A stretch of DNA of 64,000 nt from assembly GCF_025583945.1 (NCBI RefSeq), contig NZ_JAOEGU010000002.1, forward strand, positions 62,001 to 126,000, read 5' to 3'. A program made the position numbers and the translations under genes. Below are positions 17,083 to 26,019 of the stretch, piece after piece. The notes under the pieces were generated by a model, which was not told the origin of the DNA, ran no database searches, and worked only from the letters and a program-made list of their open reading frames with translations. The stretch comes from Methylobacter psychrophilus (GTDB lineage: Bacteria > Pseudomonadota > Gammaproteobacteria > Methylococcales > Methylomonadaceae). Position 1 is the first letter of the stretch; every line of letters begins with the position of its first letter.

Positions 17083-18312
17083 TTAGTCATTGCCCCGTTT
17101 AAAAATTAACGACGTATTTATACCGCCAAAAGCAAAATTATTACTCATAACATACTTGCAATTTAACAGCCGAATCTTGTCCTTAATATAATCCAATGGT
17201 GCACAAGCAGGATCTATGTTTTCAAGATTGGCAGTGGCATGAAACCAGCCTTCATTCATCATGTTGATTGCAACCCATGCTTCCAGTGCTCCGCATGCTC
17301 CCAGCGTATGACCGGTAAAGCTTTTTAGCGAACTGATGGGGGTATTGGCACCAAATACGGCTGCCGTAGCATGACTTTCTGCAACATCGCCATGCACGGT
17401 CGCTGTGCCGTGAGCACTGATATAGCCGATAGCTGATGCATCCAGCTGAGCGTCCTGCAAAGCCAGGCTTATTACGGTTTCCATGCTGTGTTGGTCCGGC
17501 TGGGTTACATGCAGGCCGTCTGAATTGGTTCCGAAACCGATTAGTTCGGCATGAATATGAGCGCCACGGGCCAGCGCATGTTCGCGTTCTTCAAGAATCA
17601 GCGTTCCTGCACCTTCGCCTATGACCAAGCCATCGCGATCACGGTCAAACGGTCTTGGACTTTTTTCCGGTGTATCGTTACGAATACTGGTGGCAAACAG
17701 GGTATCGAATACGGCAGCTTCAGCGGCAGAAAGTTCTTCGGCACCACCAGCCACCATTAATTTCTGGTAGCCATGTTTAATGGCTTCGTAGGCATAACCT
17801 ATACCTTGGCTGCTTGAAGTACAGGCACTGGATGTGGTGTAAATCCTACCGTTAATACCGAAAAAAAGACCGATATTAACGGGTGTTGTATGGGCCATCA
17901 TCCTTATATAGGACGTTGCATTAAGGCCGTTGACCGTGTGGTTGAGCAGCATGTTGCCAAATTCCGCCAAGGCCTCAAAGCTGCCTGCACAACTGCCATA
18001 GGCTATGCCCGTTTGCCCGTTATTAAGGCAAGGATCATTTAACAAACCGGCATCGATCAGCGCCAGTTCTGTCGCATAAGTCGCCATTAGCGCGATACGG
18101 CCCATGCTCCGGATTTTTTTTCTGGAATAATGTGCCGGCTTGATAAAATCAACAGGTGCACCTAAACGGGTATTAAGGCCGATATAGTTTTCCCATTCCG
18201 GCATAAATTGAATGCCGTTAGACTGTATTTTCAGTTGTGCTGCAACTTGTTGCCAGTCGTTGCCGATTGGTGAAAGGCCGGCCATTCCGGTCACGACCAC
18301 ACGCTTTAACAT
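17083..18312 (-). CDS. Beta-ketoacyl-ACP synthase of the aryl-polyene cluster (FabF-like)
   Basis: 409-residue condensing enzyme with a complete Cys-His-His triad: Cys164 in SSACTSSSQG, His301 in SAHGTATVHGD and His335 in SFTGHTLGAC. It is last in the minus-strand arm, overlapping the ketoreductase gene by seven bases. In characterised aryl-polyene systems one ketosynthase pairs with a chain-length factor (ApeO/ApeC) and a second is thought to start the chain (ApeR-like). Gene order ketosynthase-ketoreductase-dehydratase at this end resembles ApeR-ApeQ-ApeP. Role within the pair is inferred from position. Confidence 0.88.
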   Translation of the reverse strand: MLKRVVVTGMAGLSPIGNDWQQVAAQLKIQSNGIQFMPEWENYIGLNTRLGAPVDFIKPAHYSRKKIRSMGRIALMATYATELALIDAGLLNDPCLNNGQTGIAYGSCAGSFEALAEFGNMLLNHTVNGLNATSYIRMMAHTTPVNIGLFFGINGRIYTTSSACTSSSQGIGYAYEAIKHGYQKLMVAGGAEELSAAEAAVFDTLFATSIRNDTPEKSPRPFDRDRDGLVIGEGAGTLILEEREHALARGAHIHAELIGFGTNSDGLHVTQPDQHSMETVISLALQDAQLDASAIGYISAHGTATVHGDVAESHATAAVFGANTPISSLKSFTGHTLGACGALEAWVAINMMNEGWFHATANLENIDPACAPLDYIKDKIRLLNCKYVMSNNFAFGGINTSLIFKRGND

Positions 18313-19031
18313 AAACCACCATTGACTGATATTACTTGTCGGGTGATGTAACCGGCATCTTCTGACATTAAAAAAGCGACTGCGGCGGCAACTTCTTTAG
18401 GATTACCAATTCTGCGTGCCGGTATCATTTTTTTGATTTCATCCAGTGGCAGTTCATTAATCATGTCCGTTGCAATTAATCCCGGCGCTACACAGTTGAC
18501 GGTAATTTCGCGTTTCGCCAGTTCCAGAGCCAGTGCTTTGGTGGCGCCAATAATACCTGCTTTTGCTGCGCTGTAATTAACCTGGCCACGGTTACCAATA
18601 ATACCGGAAACTGACGACAAGGTGACGATACGCCCAGGCTGCCGCCTTCTGATCATCGGCATAATGACCGGCTGCAATACGTTATAGAAACTGTCAAGGT
18701 TGGTGTGTATCACACTGTCCCATTCTTCTCCGGTCAGTGCCGGAAAGGCATTGTCGGCGGTAATGCCGGCATTGCAGACCACGCCATAATAAGCTCCGTA
18801 AATGTCAATATCCTGATTGATTTGTTCGGCGCATTGGCTACGGTTGGCAATATCGAATGGTAATAATCTTGCTGATTGTCCTAGCTGTTCAATTTCGGCG
18901 ATCACATTTTCTGCTTGTGCTTGTTGGCTACGGTAATGGATCACCAAATCAAAGCCCTGTTTGGCCAGATATAACGCAATAGCTTTACCTATACCTCGAC
19001 TGGAACCGGTGACTAAAATTGTTTTTTTCAT
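18306..19031 (-). CDS. 3-oxoacyl-ACP reductase of the aryl-polyene cluster (FabG-like)
   Basis: 241-residue short-chain dehydrogenase. NADPH-binding TGSSRGIGKAIA at residues 8-19, NAG motif in VVCNAGITADN, catalytic Ser140-Tyr153-Lys157 (LSSVSG and YSAAK). Reduces the beta-keto group after each condensation in polyene synthesis (ApeQ-like). It overlaps the dehydratase gene by four bases upstream and the ketosynthase gene by seven downstream, so the three are translationally coupled. Confidence 0.92.
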   Translation of the reverse strand: MKKTILVTGSSRGIGKAIALYLAKQGFDLVIHYRSQQAQAENVIAEIEQLGQSARLLPFDIANRSQCAEQINQDIDIYGAYYGVVCNAGITADNAFPALTGEEWDSVIHTNLDSFYNVLQPVIMPMIRRRQPGRIVTLSSVSGIIGNRGQVNYSAAKAGIIGATKALALELAKREITVNCVAPGLIATDMINELPLDEIKKMIPARRIGNPKEVAAAVAFLMSEDAGYITRQVISVNGGLC

Positions 19032-19471
19032 GATCCGGTTTTTTGCCTGGTTTCTATGAGAGGTTGATAAACATTGAGGTTTGCACTGATTTCAATGCCG
19101 ATTCCATGGATTTTACAATCAAAAACCCCGAGTTTTTCGTCTTGTATAATACTCTTTATCTGTATTGTCAACGTAGAGCCAACGTTAACACTGTCGACAT
19201 TGCTGGTATAAAGACGTGTGCCAAGTAAAAACCCCAGTTTTATTGGTTCTCCTGACTGTTTCGACTTGATGCCTCCATAAGCGGCTACTGCTTGTGCCAT
19301 ATATTCGATACCTACCCATGCCGGTACCGTTTTATGGTTACCGAACAGGCCGTCATCACGAACAACCAACTCGGCCGATAGCGTGTATTCATCATAGTCA
19401 ATAATTCGATCCAACAATACCATGGAGCCGCTATGCGGGATAAGTTCCGCAATATCAGTACAATCTATCAA
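19028..19471 (-). CDS. 3-hydroxyacyl-ACP dehydratase of the aryl-polyene cluster (ApeP-like)
   Basis: 147-residue hotdog-fold protein. LIPHSGSMVLLDRI near the N terminus is the FabA/FabZ-like active-site start, and PAWVGIEYMAQAVAAYGG holds the helix with the conserved acid. In characterised systems this dehydratase forms a heterodimer with a second one (ApeI). Here the counterpart is probably the C-terminal domain of the adenylation protein in the plus-strand arm. First gene of a coupled trio; a 197-base gap containing a hairpin separates it from the upstream ketosynthase. Confidence 0.87.
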   Translation of the reverse strand: MIDCTDIAELIPHSGSMVLLDRIIDYDEYTLSAELVVRDDGLFGNHKTVPAWVGIEYMAQAVAAYGGIKSKQSGEPIKLGFLLGTRLYTSNVDSVNVGSTLTIQIKSIIQDEKLGVFDCKIHGIGIEISANLNVYQPLIETRQKTGS

Positions 19472-19608
19472 GCTAAAGCTCCTCAGGATTTGATTAATTT
19501 CTCTACTTATATGGGCATTTTATAACTATACAGTAACCCGGTTACGATTAGGTATCTTCCAATAAGTTATTGTTTGGGTATATTAGTAACTTCCTATGTA
19601 GATGATCT

Positions 19609-19631
19609 GCCAAGTATAACAAATACTTGGC
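19609..19631 (-). other. Hairpin within the minus-strand aryl-polyene arm
   Basis: Perfect nine-base arms GCCAAGTAT and ATACTTGGC around AACAA, in the only sizeable gap of this arm (19472-19668). There is no following T-run on the minus strand, so it is more likely an RNA-processing or stability hairpin, or an operator, than a terminator. Confidence 0.5.
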
Positions 19632-19668
19632 GTACAGTAGTTTTTGGTATTCAAAAACCAGTAAAGTC

Positions 19669-20841
19669 TTATGTTCTTGCGATGATAATAGACAAATTGT
19701 TGCCGCCAAACGCGAAGGAATTGCTTTGGCAGACATTAATACTACGCTCCAGCTTATCGCCTTTTTTAACCAGATTTAGCGGTGCCAAGCCCTTATCAGA
19801 CTCATCATCGTTAATATTGGGAATTAATGCCCCCTGTTCATTTTCAGCCAGTAGCATCCAACAAAAACCCAACTCCAAAGCGGCGGCCGCCCCCAAGGTA
19901 TGACCGGTCATGCCTTTACTGGAACTGGCTGCAACTTTGGAACCGAATATTGCATTGGCGGCTTTGCTTTCCATCCTGTCGTTTAACACGGTAGCCGTAC
20001 CATGTAAATTAAGGTAATCGACCTCATTTGGCTGCTTTCCGGCATCGTTCAAGGCCTTCTTGATAGCGGTAATGACAGCCGTGCCGGTCGGGTCGGGTGC
20101 GGAAAAATGATAGGCGTCGCTACTGGCTCCTATACCCAGTAATGCTACCGGCCCTGGTTCTTTGCTCAGGACAAAAAGACTTGCCGCTTCGCCGATATTA
20201 ATGCCGTTGCGATGTTTGCCAAACGGTTTGCAGTAGCCTGTGCTGAGAGATTCAAGCGCGGCAAAGCCGTTAATAGTCAGATTACATAAGCTATCGGCGC
20301 CACCGACAATGACAGCGTCGCATAAATCAAGATTAATCAGGCGACGAGCCGAAGCAAAAGCCTTGCCGCTGGATGAACAGGCTGTGGAAATGGTGTAAGC
20401 GGGGCCGGTCAAGCCCAAATAGGCGCCAAGGAAATCGGCACCTGCACCCATTTGTTGTTGTTTATAATGGAAATTGTCCGGTAATGATGCGTGTTCAGCC
20501 AGATAAGCTAATGCCAGTTCAGTGCTTCTGACGCCGGATGTGCTTGTGCCCAGTACAATACCGATGCGGTTGGAACCAAATTTAGCTGTCACCTTGTCTA
20601 CGGTCGCTCTGATCTGGTTTAACGCCGCCAGTAACAACTGGTTATTCCTGCACTGATAAATAGAGTATTGGGGATCTATTTCAGGCAGTTCATCTGTGCA
20701 CTGTCCGACGATGGTTGCAGGTCCGAAGGCATCTGTTGCGATTAAGCCGGAACGATCGCCGGCCAACAAGCGTTTTAAGACTTCGGGCCTGGAATTTCCG
20801 GCCGCGCATAACAAGCCTAAATCATTCAGGTAAAGACTCAT
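19669..20841 (-). CDS. Second beta-ketoacyl-ACP synthase of the aryl-polyene cluster (ApeO-like)
   Basis: 390 residues with an intact triad: Cys155 in STACSSSGKA, His280 in NLHGTATVLND and His314 in MTGHTLGAAA. Likely the elongating ketosynthase that partners the chain-length factor encoded on the plus strand. It overlaps the DUF3261 lipoprotein gene by 20 bases, the same neighbour order as ApeO-ApeN in known clusters. Assignment as elongation rather than initiation enzyme is inference from that order. Confidence 0.87.
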   Translation of the reverse strand: MSLYLNDLGLLCAAGNSRPEVLKRLLAGDRSGLIATDAFGPATIVGQCTDELPEIDPQYSIYQCRNNQLLLAALNQIRATVDKVTAKFGSNRIGIVLGTSTSGVRSTELALAYLAEHASLPDNFHYKQQQMGAGADFLGAYLGLTGPAYTISTACSSSGKAFASARRLINLDLCDAVIVGGADSLCNLTINGFAALESLSTGYCKPFGKHRNGINIGEAASLFVLSKEPGPVALLGIGASSDAYHFSAPDPTGTAVITAIKKALNDAGKQPNEVDYLNLHGTATVLNDRMESKAANAIFGSKVAASSSKGMTGHTLGAAAALELGFCWMLLAENEQGALIPNINDDESDKGLAPLNLVKKGDKLERSINVCQSNSFAFGGNNLSIIIART

Positions 20842-21547
20842 AATTAACCGTTTTAATGTGCAAATAGTAGTTGTAGTGATGGTTGGTTACCTTCACTTCT
20901 TTAGCCCATAGGCTGTGAGGCTGTAAATAATCAACGTCAACGCGTAGTTCATTGTGGTAATACAAGCGCCGATGTTGGCTATCAGCTTCCAGGCGCCAAT
21001 AGCGAGGCAATATTTTTTGTAATTCGGCCTGTGGCCAGTAAACCAGTTGCAGATCTTTGATGATAAGTTCGGGGGAAAAACTATCCGGCAATAGCGGGCT
21101 TTTATTCAGCGTTAACGATTTGCCGTCATAGTTTAAATTGAACAGGCTGAGGCCTTCGTTACTTAATCCCGCTATCGCAACGTGTTTACTATCAAGCTCC
21201 AGTACGCAAATTAGTGTTTCCTGCCGACCTGGCCAGGATGCCGTTATTTGTTGCATAACACGCCTGGCAGGGCTTATAGGTGATGCCATGGGTATTGATT
21301 TAGCTGATTCAGACTCTTCTGGATGGGTTAATAATGCACAACTGCTTAGGCAGGCCAGGATTATTAAAGCTATTGGCAGTTGTTTAAAAATGTCACGAAT
21401 CCAATCAAACTTTATTCGAAATAAAGGCGGTGTGAAAATGCGAAAAAACCAAGTGACTATAAAGCCCATGAATTTTTTGAGTTCTTGCGTAATGCCTTTA
21501 TGGATAGTGGTAGTCGTTTTTAAACGGCTTTTTAATTCGCGCGGCAT
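20822..21547 (-). CDS. DUF3261 lipoprotein (ApeN-like)
   Basis: Lipoprotein with lipobox LSSC after a hydrophobic stretch (QLPIALIILACLSSC) and a C-terminal DUF3261-type beta-rich domain. With the LolA-like protein and MMPL exporter it probably forms the route by which the aryl-polyene lipid reaches the outer membrane. From the 5'-most ATG the lipid-accepting cysteine would be residue 70, unusually late. An internal ATG at 21469 (MGFIVTW) would put it at residue 44. Neither is a classical short signal, and the region in between has no better start codon. Overlaps the flavoenzyme gene upstream and the ketosynthase gene downstream. Confidence 0.78.
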   Translation of the reverse strand: MPRELKSRLKTTTTIHKGITQELKKFMGFIVTWFFRIFTPPLFRIKFDWIRDIFKQLPIALIILACLSSCALLTHPEESESAKSIPMASPISPARRVMQQITASWPGRQETLICVLELDSKHVAIAGLSNEGLSLFNLNYDGKSLTLNKSPLLPDSFSPELIIKDLQLVYWPQAELQKILPRYWRLEADSQHRRLYYHNELRVDVDYLQPHSLWAKEVKVTNHHYNYYLHIKTVNYESLPE

Positions 21548-22749
21548 AACTCGACCAGTGTATCCAGTCTGGAACGGGCGTTTTTTACATAAGGATTAGC
21601 GTCATCCCAAGCATAGCCTGCGAGTATTGAACAAATCATCGTTTTGATTTTTGGTTGCTGTTTTTGGTGAAAAATCACATCCTGAAAACGCCCGTCGTAC
21701 CAGGCATCGACAAACACCCGAAAAGTATCAACACCGCGTTGCAACGGGATGGCATAGTCGGTGTTCCAGTCCACGGCTTCCTGTTTAAATTGTCTATCCA
21801 GAACAGCCGCCGCCAGACTTGCTGATTTCATTGCAATCGTTACACCGGATGAAAATACCGGATCCAGAAATTCACCGGCATTGCCAAGCAGGGCGTAGCC
21901 TTTACCATACAAACTTTTTACATTAGCTGCATAGCCGGTAATAGTATTGATCTTTTCATCAAATACGGCATTTTTTAGTAATGCACGCAAGCTTTCATCC
22001 TGGTTGATGATGTCTTGCAGGGCAGTATCGTTACAATCCCATGACTGATAAAAATCAGCTTGTGCGACAACACCAACACTGCTGCGGCCATTGCTGAATG
22101 GAATTAACCATAGCCAAACATCTTTATGCGCGGGATGAACGGTAATCCGTATCTTGTTTCTGTCAAACTGCGCATCATCAATACGATCTTCAATATGCCC
22201 AAACAAGGCTTTTCTGACCGGAAAACCGGATGGCGATTCCAGATCCAGCAAACGCGGCAATATACGTCCGAAACCACTGGCATCGAGGACAAAATCAGTC
22301 TCATAGGTTGTTACCTCACCAGATAAATCACGTACGTCAAGTTTTGGTTTGTCGCCTGAAAAATCAACGGCAGTTACCTCTGTCTGCCAGCGTATATCAA
22401 CGCCCATTCGAACGGCTTCATTGGCAAGTATTTCATCAAATCGGCCACGTTGAACCTGGAATGTAGTGCCAATACCAGCGGTAAATTTGTCTTCAAAATT
22501 AAACTCCGTGTGCTGGTCTTTGTAAGCAAAGAATGCACCATTTTTAAACTGAAAACCGGCATTAACAACGGCATCCATCATACCAGCCTGCTGGATGAAT
22601 TCCATGCATTGCGGCAGCAGGCTTTCGCCTATGCTGAAGCGTGGAAATTGCTGACGCTCGAGAATGGTGACCTGATGGCCGCTGTTATGTAATAATGCTC
22701 CGGCGATACTGCCCGAAGGCCCTGCGCCGATGATAATAACTTTACACAT
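21532..22749 (-). CDS. FAD-dependent oxidoreductase resembling flavin-dependent halogenases
   Basis: 405 residues. GxGxxG at the N terminus (IIIGAGPSGSIAG), FPRFSIGESLLPQ, a DASG motif in FVLDASGFGRILPRLL, and a GNAGEFLDPVFSSGVTIA C-terminal FAD motif. Halogenase hallmarks are present: WLWLIP (Trp212, Trp214, Ile216, Pro217) matches WxWxIP, and Lys69 in GFQFKNGAFF is placed like the catalytic lysine of phenol halogenases. Flavin-dependent oxidoreductases, some called halogenases, occur in xanthomonadin and flexirubin clusters, whose pigments can carry halogens. Ring hydroxylation or geranylgeranyl-reductase-like chemistry is the alternative. First gene of the minus-strand arm. Confidence 0.78.
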   Translation of the reverse strand: MCKVIIIGAGPSGSIAGALLHNSGHQVTILERQQFPRFSIGESLLPQCMEFIQQAGMMDAVVNAGFQFKNGAFFAYKDQHTEFNFEDKFTAGIGTTFQVQRGRFDEILANEAVRMGVDIRWQTEVTAVDFSGDKPKLDVRDLSGEVTTYETDFVLDASGFGRILPRLLDLESPSGFPVRKALFGHIEDRIDDAQFDRNKIRITVHPAHKDVWLWLIPFSNGRSSVGVVAQADFYQSWDCNDTALQDIINQDESLRALLKNAVFDEKINTITGYAANVKSLYGKGYALLGNAGEFLDPVFSSGVTIAMKSASLAAAVLDRQFKQEAVDWNTDYAIPLQRGVDTFRVFVDAWYDGRFQDVIFHQKQQPKIKTMICSILAGYAWDDANPYVKNARSRLDTLVELCRAN

Positions 22750-23085
22750 TTGACTGGTTCCGTTTATTGTTGTGGCCTGCTTAAGAGCATACTAAAAACA
22801 GGGCCAAGTAGGTTGGCAATGAATAGTCATTGTGATTGCTTTAAAATTCTGGCGTTATGATCCATGAAATTATTTTGTGGGATTTTACAGGCTTATCGTT
22901 GATGAATGTTATGGTATTTAGTTGAGTTTTTAATTATGTGCCTTACAGGTGTGTGCCAAGGTATATTTTTGTGGGTCTTGTTGCAGGCTTTTTTTCTGTT
23001 CCCTGTGAGTTGTTGGTCATTGTTCATATTCCGTTAACGCTGAATAAGTTACAACGTCAACGTTTATAGAAAGTTTGAGGATGAC
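22750..23085. promoter_or_regulatory. Divergent control region of the aryl-polyene cluster
   Basis: 336 bases between the start of the minus-strand arm and a small lipoprotein gene that precedes the plus-strand arm. Divergent promoters for both arms are expected here. The sequence is AT-rich with scattered TATTTT/TTATAG stretches; I found no clear operator palindrome and no regulator gene next to it. A GAGG ribosome-binding site at 23077-23080 serves the lipoprotein gene. Confidence 0.45.
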
Positions 23086-23307
23086 ATGGTCAACGTAGTT
23101 ATAAAATTTTTTACAGGCCTGACGATGTTATGCCTGCTGGTCGCTTGCGCTGAATTTAAAGAAGCGGGTCGGTCAATCGGCCAGACAACAAAAAATGTAA
23201 CAACAGACATTGGTCATGGCTCGCGTAATACTTTTCAAGCTATCGGCAGGGGTACAAAAAGAGTCGTCAACTCGGTTACTGAAGAACAGGAACACCCCAG
23301 TGAATAG
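23086..23307 (+). CDS. Small entericidin-like lipoprotein
   Basis: 73 residues. Lipobox LVAC after a short hydrophobic signal (FFTGLTMLCLLVAC), then a small polar domain (IGQTTKNVTTDIGHG) resembling entericidin/EcnA-type lipoproteins. Good ribosome-binding site (TTGAGGATGAC). It stands 136 bases before the first biosynthetic gene of the plus-strand arm; whether it belongs to the pigment operon is unclear. Entericidin resemblance is by pattern only. Confidence 0.7.
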   Translation: MVNVVIKFFTGLTMLCLLVACAEFKEAGRSIGQTTKNVTTDIGHGSRNTFQAIGRGTKRVVNSVTEEQEHPSE

Positions 23308-23442
23308 TTTAAAGCCAATTATATTTAATCGCTTGTCTGGCTTGCAGAGTTAACTAATTATTTCAGACTTCCGGCAAGTACCAGCGATGTTACTTGTTAA
23401 ATGAAAATACCAACACTGTAATGTAATGTGATGTAATGAGTG

Positions 23443-24147
23443 ATGATGTCTGATTTTATCTTGTGTCAATGGAGCGCATGGGCTCCGGGCTTTAGTGCCA
23501 GAGATGACAGGTTGATGGAACTTGGCAACTCTGTCGTACCAGAGTGCGTACCTAAAATGCTACGGCGCCGATTAACGCCATTGGCCAGAGCTGTTTTTAA
23601 TGTCGCTGATCAATGCATCAATGGAGAAAAAACATTCCCCGTCGTGTTTAGCTCTGCACATGGTGAAATATGTAAATCATTAACCATGCTTCAAACGATT
23701 CAGGCAGGTCATGAGCTTTCTCCGACAGCTTTTAGCCTGTCCGTACATAATGCTATCGCCGGCCTGTTTTCTATTGCTTATCGTAACACTCAGGAAATAA
23801 CCGTTATTGCTCCAGGACAGGAAGGTATTGCCCCCGCTTTTATTGAAGCGCTCGGTATGCTTCATGAAGGTGCTGACGAAGTCTTGATTATTTTATACGA
23901 TGAGCCCATTGCTGATTTTTATCCCATTTCCCCTTTTAATCTCAACAGCCCTAATCCTTGTGTACTTGCATTAAGAATTGCCTTGGTCGGCGATGGTTTG
24001 CCTTTACAGTTTGACCGTTGCACACAATCTCGTGAAGATGGTGAGCATCCTGTACAATTACAACTGTTTTTAAAATTTCTTCTTGCTAAAGAGCGATCAT
24101 TAAGCTTGGGTAATCAGGAGCATAGCTGGATATGGCACAAAAAATAA
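23443..24147 (+). CDS. Beta-ketoacyl synthase-like chain-length factor (ApeC-like)
   Basis: About 234 residues, much shorter than a ketosynthase and matching only the N-terminal thiolase-like half (PF13723-type). FSSAHGEICKSLTMLQTI and FSLSVHNAIAGLFSIA are recognisable, but there is no catalytic Cys or His triad. In aryl-polyene systems this subunit pairs with the elongating ketosynthase and sets chain length. Adjacent ATG codons at 23443 and 23446 (and a GTG at 23440) could each start it. No strong ribosome-binding site is visible; upstream there is a short ATGTAATG-like duplication. Overlaps the acyltransferase gene by 16 bases. Confidence 0.84.
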   Translation: MMSDFILCQWSAWAPGFSARDDRLMELGNSVVPECVPKMLRRRLTPLARAVFNVADQCINGEKTFPVVFSSAHGEICKSLTMLQTIQAGHELSPTAFSLSVHNAIAGLFSIAYRNTQEITVIAPGQEGIAPAFIEALGMLHEGADEVLIILYDEPIADFYPISPFNLNSPNPCVLALRIALVGDGLPLQFDRCTQSREDGEHPVQLQLFLKFLLAKERSLSLGNQEHSWIWHKK

Positions 24148-24926
24148 TCCAAAAATTAAGCTATGGCTGGCGTCTTTTTGCAACAGGTTTTAGCTTTTTT
24201 ATCTTCGCCATGGGCGGTTTGTTGTTGTGGTTGCTGGTTTTTCCGGTGCTGTCAGTGTTGCCGGGAAATCATTTGCAGAAGGTAAGCAGGGGGCAGTGCG
24301 TTGTCCAATACAGTTTTTATATTTTTATTGGTCTCATGCACAGAATCGGGATTATGACTTACGAAATAAATGGCCTGGAAAAACTTAATCGTCCGGGACA
24401 ACTGATCATGGCTAATCATCCAACGCTGGTCGATATTGTCTTTTTAATCAGTCGTATTAAACAGGCAAACTGCATTGTTAAAGAAAGTCTGTGGCGTAAT
24501 CCCTTTATGCGCGGGGGGATAGTCAATGCCGGCTATATCAGTAACAGTGATCCTGAGAAAATGATAGCTGATTGTGTCGAGTGGCTACAGTCAGGCGGCA
24601 CCATGATTATTTTTCCGGAAGGAACACGCTCCGTGCCAGGCAAGCCGTGCCTTTTTCAGCGGGGAGCCGCTGCGATAGCGTTGCAGGCCAATAAAATCGT
24701 AACGCCGGTGACACTCTCATGTTACCCGAGTACCTTAACGAAAGCCGAGCCATGGTATCAAATCCCGGAGCGTCGCTTTCATCTGGTGATGCACGTAGGG
24801 GATGATATTGCCCTGGATGAATTTCTTTTAATACAACCTAAATCAATTGCTGTACGCCGTTTTAACCAGTACTTGCAGGATTATTTTACGCAACAGAGAG
24901 AACGCTATAAAAACTATGGAAAATGA
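24132..24926 (+). CDS. 1-acyl-glycerol-3-phosphate acyltransferase-like protein (ApeD-like)
   Basis: 264 residues. PlsC-type motifs: NHPTLVD (HX4D) at about residues 94-100 and FPEGTRS at about 161-167, preceded by an N-terminal transmembrane helix. Probably transfers the polyene acyl chain, or an ordinary acyl chain, onto a glycerolipid acceptor at the inner membrane. The gene overlaps the chain-length factor upstream and the first acyl carrier protein downstream (11 bases), consistent with one operon. Confidence 0.88.
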   Translation: MAQKIIQKLSYGWRLFATGFSFFIFAMGGLLLWLLVFPVLSVLPGNHLQKVSRGQCVVQYSFYIFIGLMHRIGIMTYEINGLEKLNRPGQLIMANHPTLVDIVFLISRIKQANCIVKESLWRNPFMRGGIVNAGYISNSDPEKMIADCVEWLQSGGTMIIFPEGTRSVPGKPCLFQRGAAAIALQANKIVTPVTLSCYPSTLTKAEPWYQIPERRFHLVMHVGDDIALDEFLLIQPKSIAVRRFNQYLQDYFTQQRERYKNYGK

Positions 24927-25164
24927 ATTAAAGCAATTGATTATCGATGCACTGGATCTTGAAGATATCAGTGTTGCCGATATAGATAGTCATGCACCGC
25001 TTTTTAATGAGGGGCTGGGGCTCGATTCAATAGATGCACTGGAGCTGGGGTTGGCTATCCGCAAAAAATACAATGTAAAAATTGAGGCTGAAAAAGAAGA
25101 TGTCGTAAAGATTTTTTCTTCCGTTTCAACTTTGGCCGATTATATTAAATCAGTGCAGGGTTAA
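24916..25164 (+). CDS. Acyl carrier protein 1 of the aryl-polyene cluster
   Basis: 82 residues. Phosphopantetheine attachment Ser38 in GLGLDSIDALELGL; helices and length are typical of ACPs. Start at 24916 gives MENELKQLIID. Longer in-frame starts would only add residues from inside the acyltransferase gene. Paired ACPs (ApeE and ApeF) are standard in aryl-polyene clusters and carry the growing chain. Confidence 0.93.
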   Translation: MENELKQLIIDALDLEDISVADIDSHAPLFNEGLGLDSIDALELGLAIRKKYNVKIEAEKEDVVKIFSSVSTLADYIKSVQG

Positions 25165-25171
25165 CGCGATC

Positions 25172-25420
25172 ATGAATAATCGTGAAGAAATTTTAAGTGC
25201 TATTAAAACTATTTTGGTCGAGATGTTTGAAGTCGATGAAAAAGCGATTACGCTGGAAGCACGCTTATACCAAGATCTTGATTTCGATAGTATTGATGCC
25301 GTCGATATGATTGTGCGGATTAAGGAAATGACCGGAAAATCGGTTAAACCCGAAGATTTCAAGAGCGCTCGCACTATCTCCGATGTGGTTGAAGCCGTTT
25401 ACAGTATGCTCCATGATTAG
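25172..25420 (+). CDS. Acyl carrier protein 2 of the aryl-polyene cluster
   Basis: 82 residues. Attachment Ser40 in DLDFDSIDAVDMIV. Only about a third of the residues agree with the first ACP, so the two probably have separate tasks, for example starter loading versus elongation. Seven bases separate the two genes; its stop overlaps the next start by one base. Confidence 0.93.
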   Translation: MNNREEILSAIKTILVEMFEVDEKAITLEARLYQDLDFDSIDAVDMIVRIKEMTGKSVKPEDFKSARTISDVVEAVYSMLHD

Positions 25421-26019
25421 TGACCTTGCAGGGCAAGCAGTCGCTATGGCTGTTGTTTATCATTAGTATGCGCATAATAATAAACAGTGTCATAGGTCTA
25501 TTGACCATGCTCTATCCATTTGCTGTTTATTTTGGCATGCATTATTTGGAGCCATGGAAAATAGCGAGCGTTTTATTGGTTTTACTCGGTATCAGACTGA
25601 TTGCCAGTTACGCCATTAAGCATTGGAGTTGTCCGTTGTTAATGATGGGTATGGTTTATTGTAGCTTTGCAATTTGGAGCAATGAGTTGCTCACTTTACG
25701 GATTTATCCTGCTATCGCTAATGCGGCGATGTTGTTGCTATTTTCATGGAGCTTACTGTCGCCGCCGAGTTTGGTTGAACGCCTGGCCAGAATTCAGCAT
25801 CCCTATTTGCCGCCGGAAGGCATTATTTACACGCGGCGGGTTACCCAGATCTGGTGTGTATTTTTTATTGTCAATGGGAGTATTGCCTTGGCAACAGCGC
25901 TGTGGAGCAGTTTTGAAGTCTGGAGTTTATATAACGGTTTTATTGCCTACGTGTTAATGGGTATTTTATTCATAGGGGAATATATAGTCAGGATGAAAAC
26001 CCGTAAACATGTCAAATGA
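25420..26019 (+). CDS. Polytopic membrane protein of the aryl-polyene cluster (ApeG-like, COG4648-type)
   Basis: 199 residues with five or six hydrophobic segments and the family segment PYLPPEGIIYTRRVTQIW between helices. Conserved in aryl-polyene loci between the ACP and ligase genes; its function is not known. GTG at 25420 overlaps the ACP stop by one base and is the natural start; no in-frame ATG precedes the first helix. Overlaps the ligase gene by 11 bases. Confidence 0.8.
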   Translation: MTLQGKQSLWLLFIISMRIIINSVIGLLTMLYPFAVYFGMHYLEPWKIASVLLVLLGIRLIASYAIKHWSCPLLMMGMVYCSFAIWSNELLTLRIYPAIANAAMLLLFSWSLLSPPSLVERLARIQHPYLPPEGIIYTRRVTQIWCVFFIVNGSIALATALWSSFEVWSLYNGFIAYVLMGILFIGEYIVRMKTRKHVK

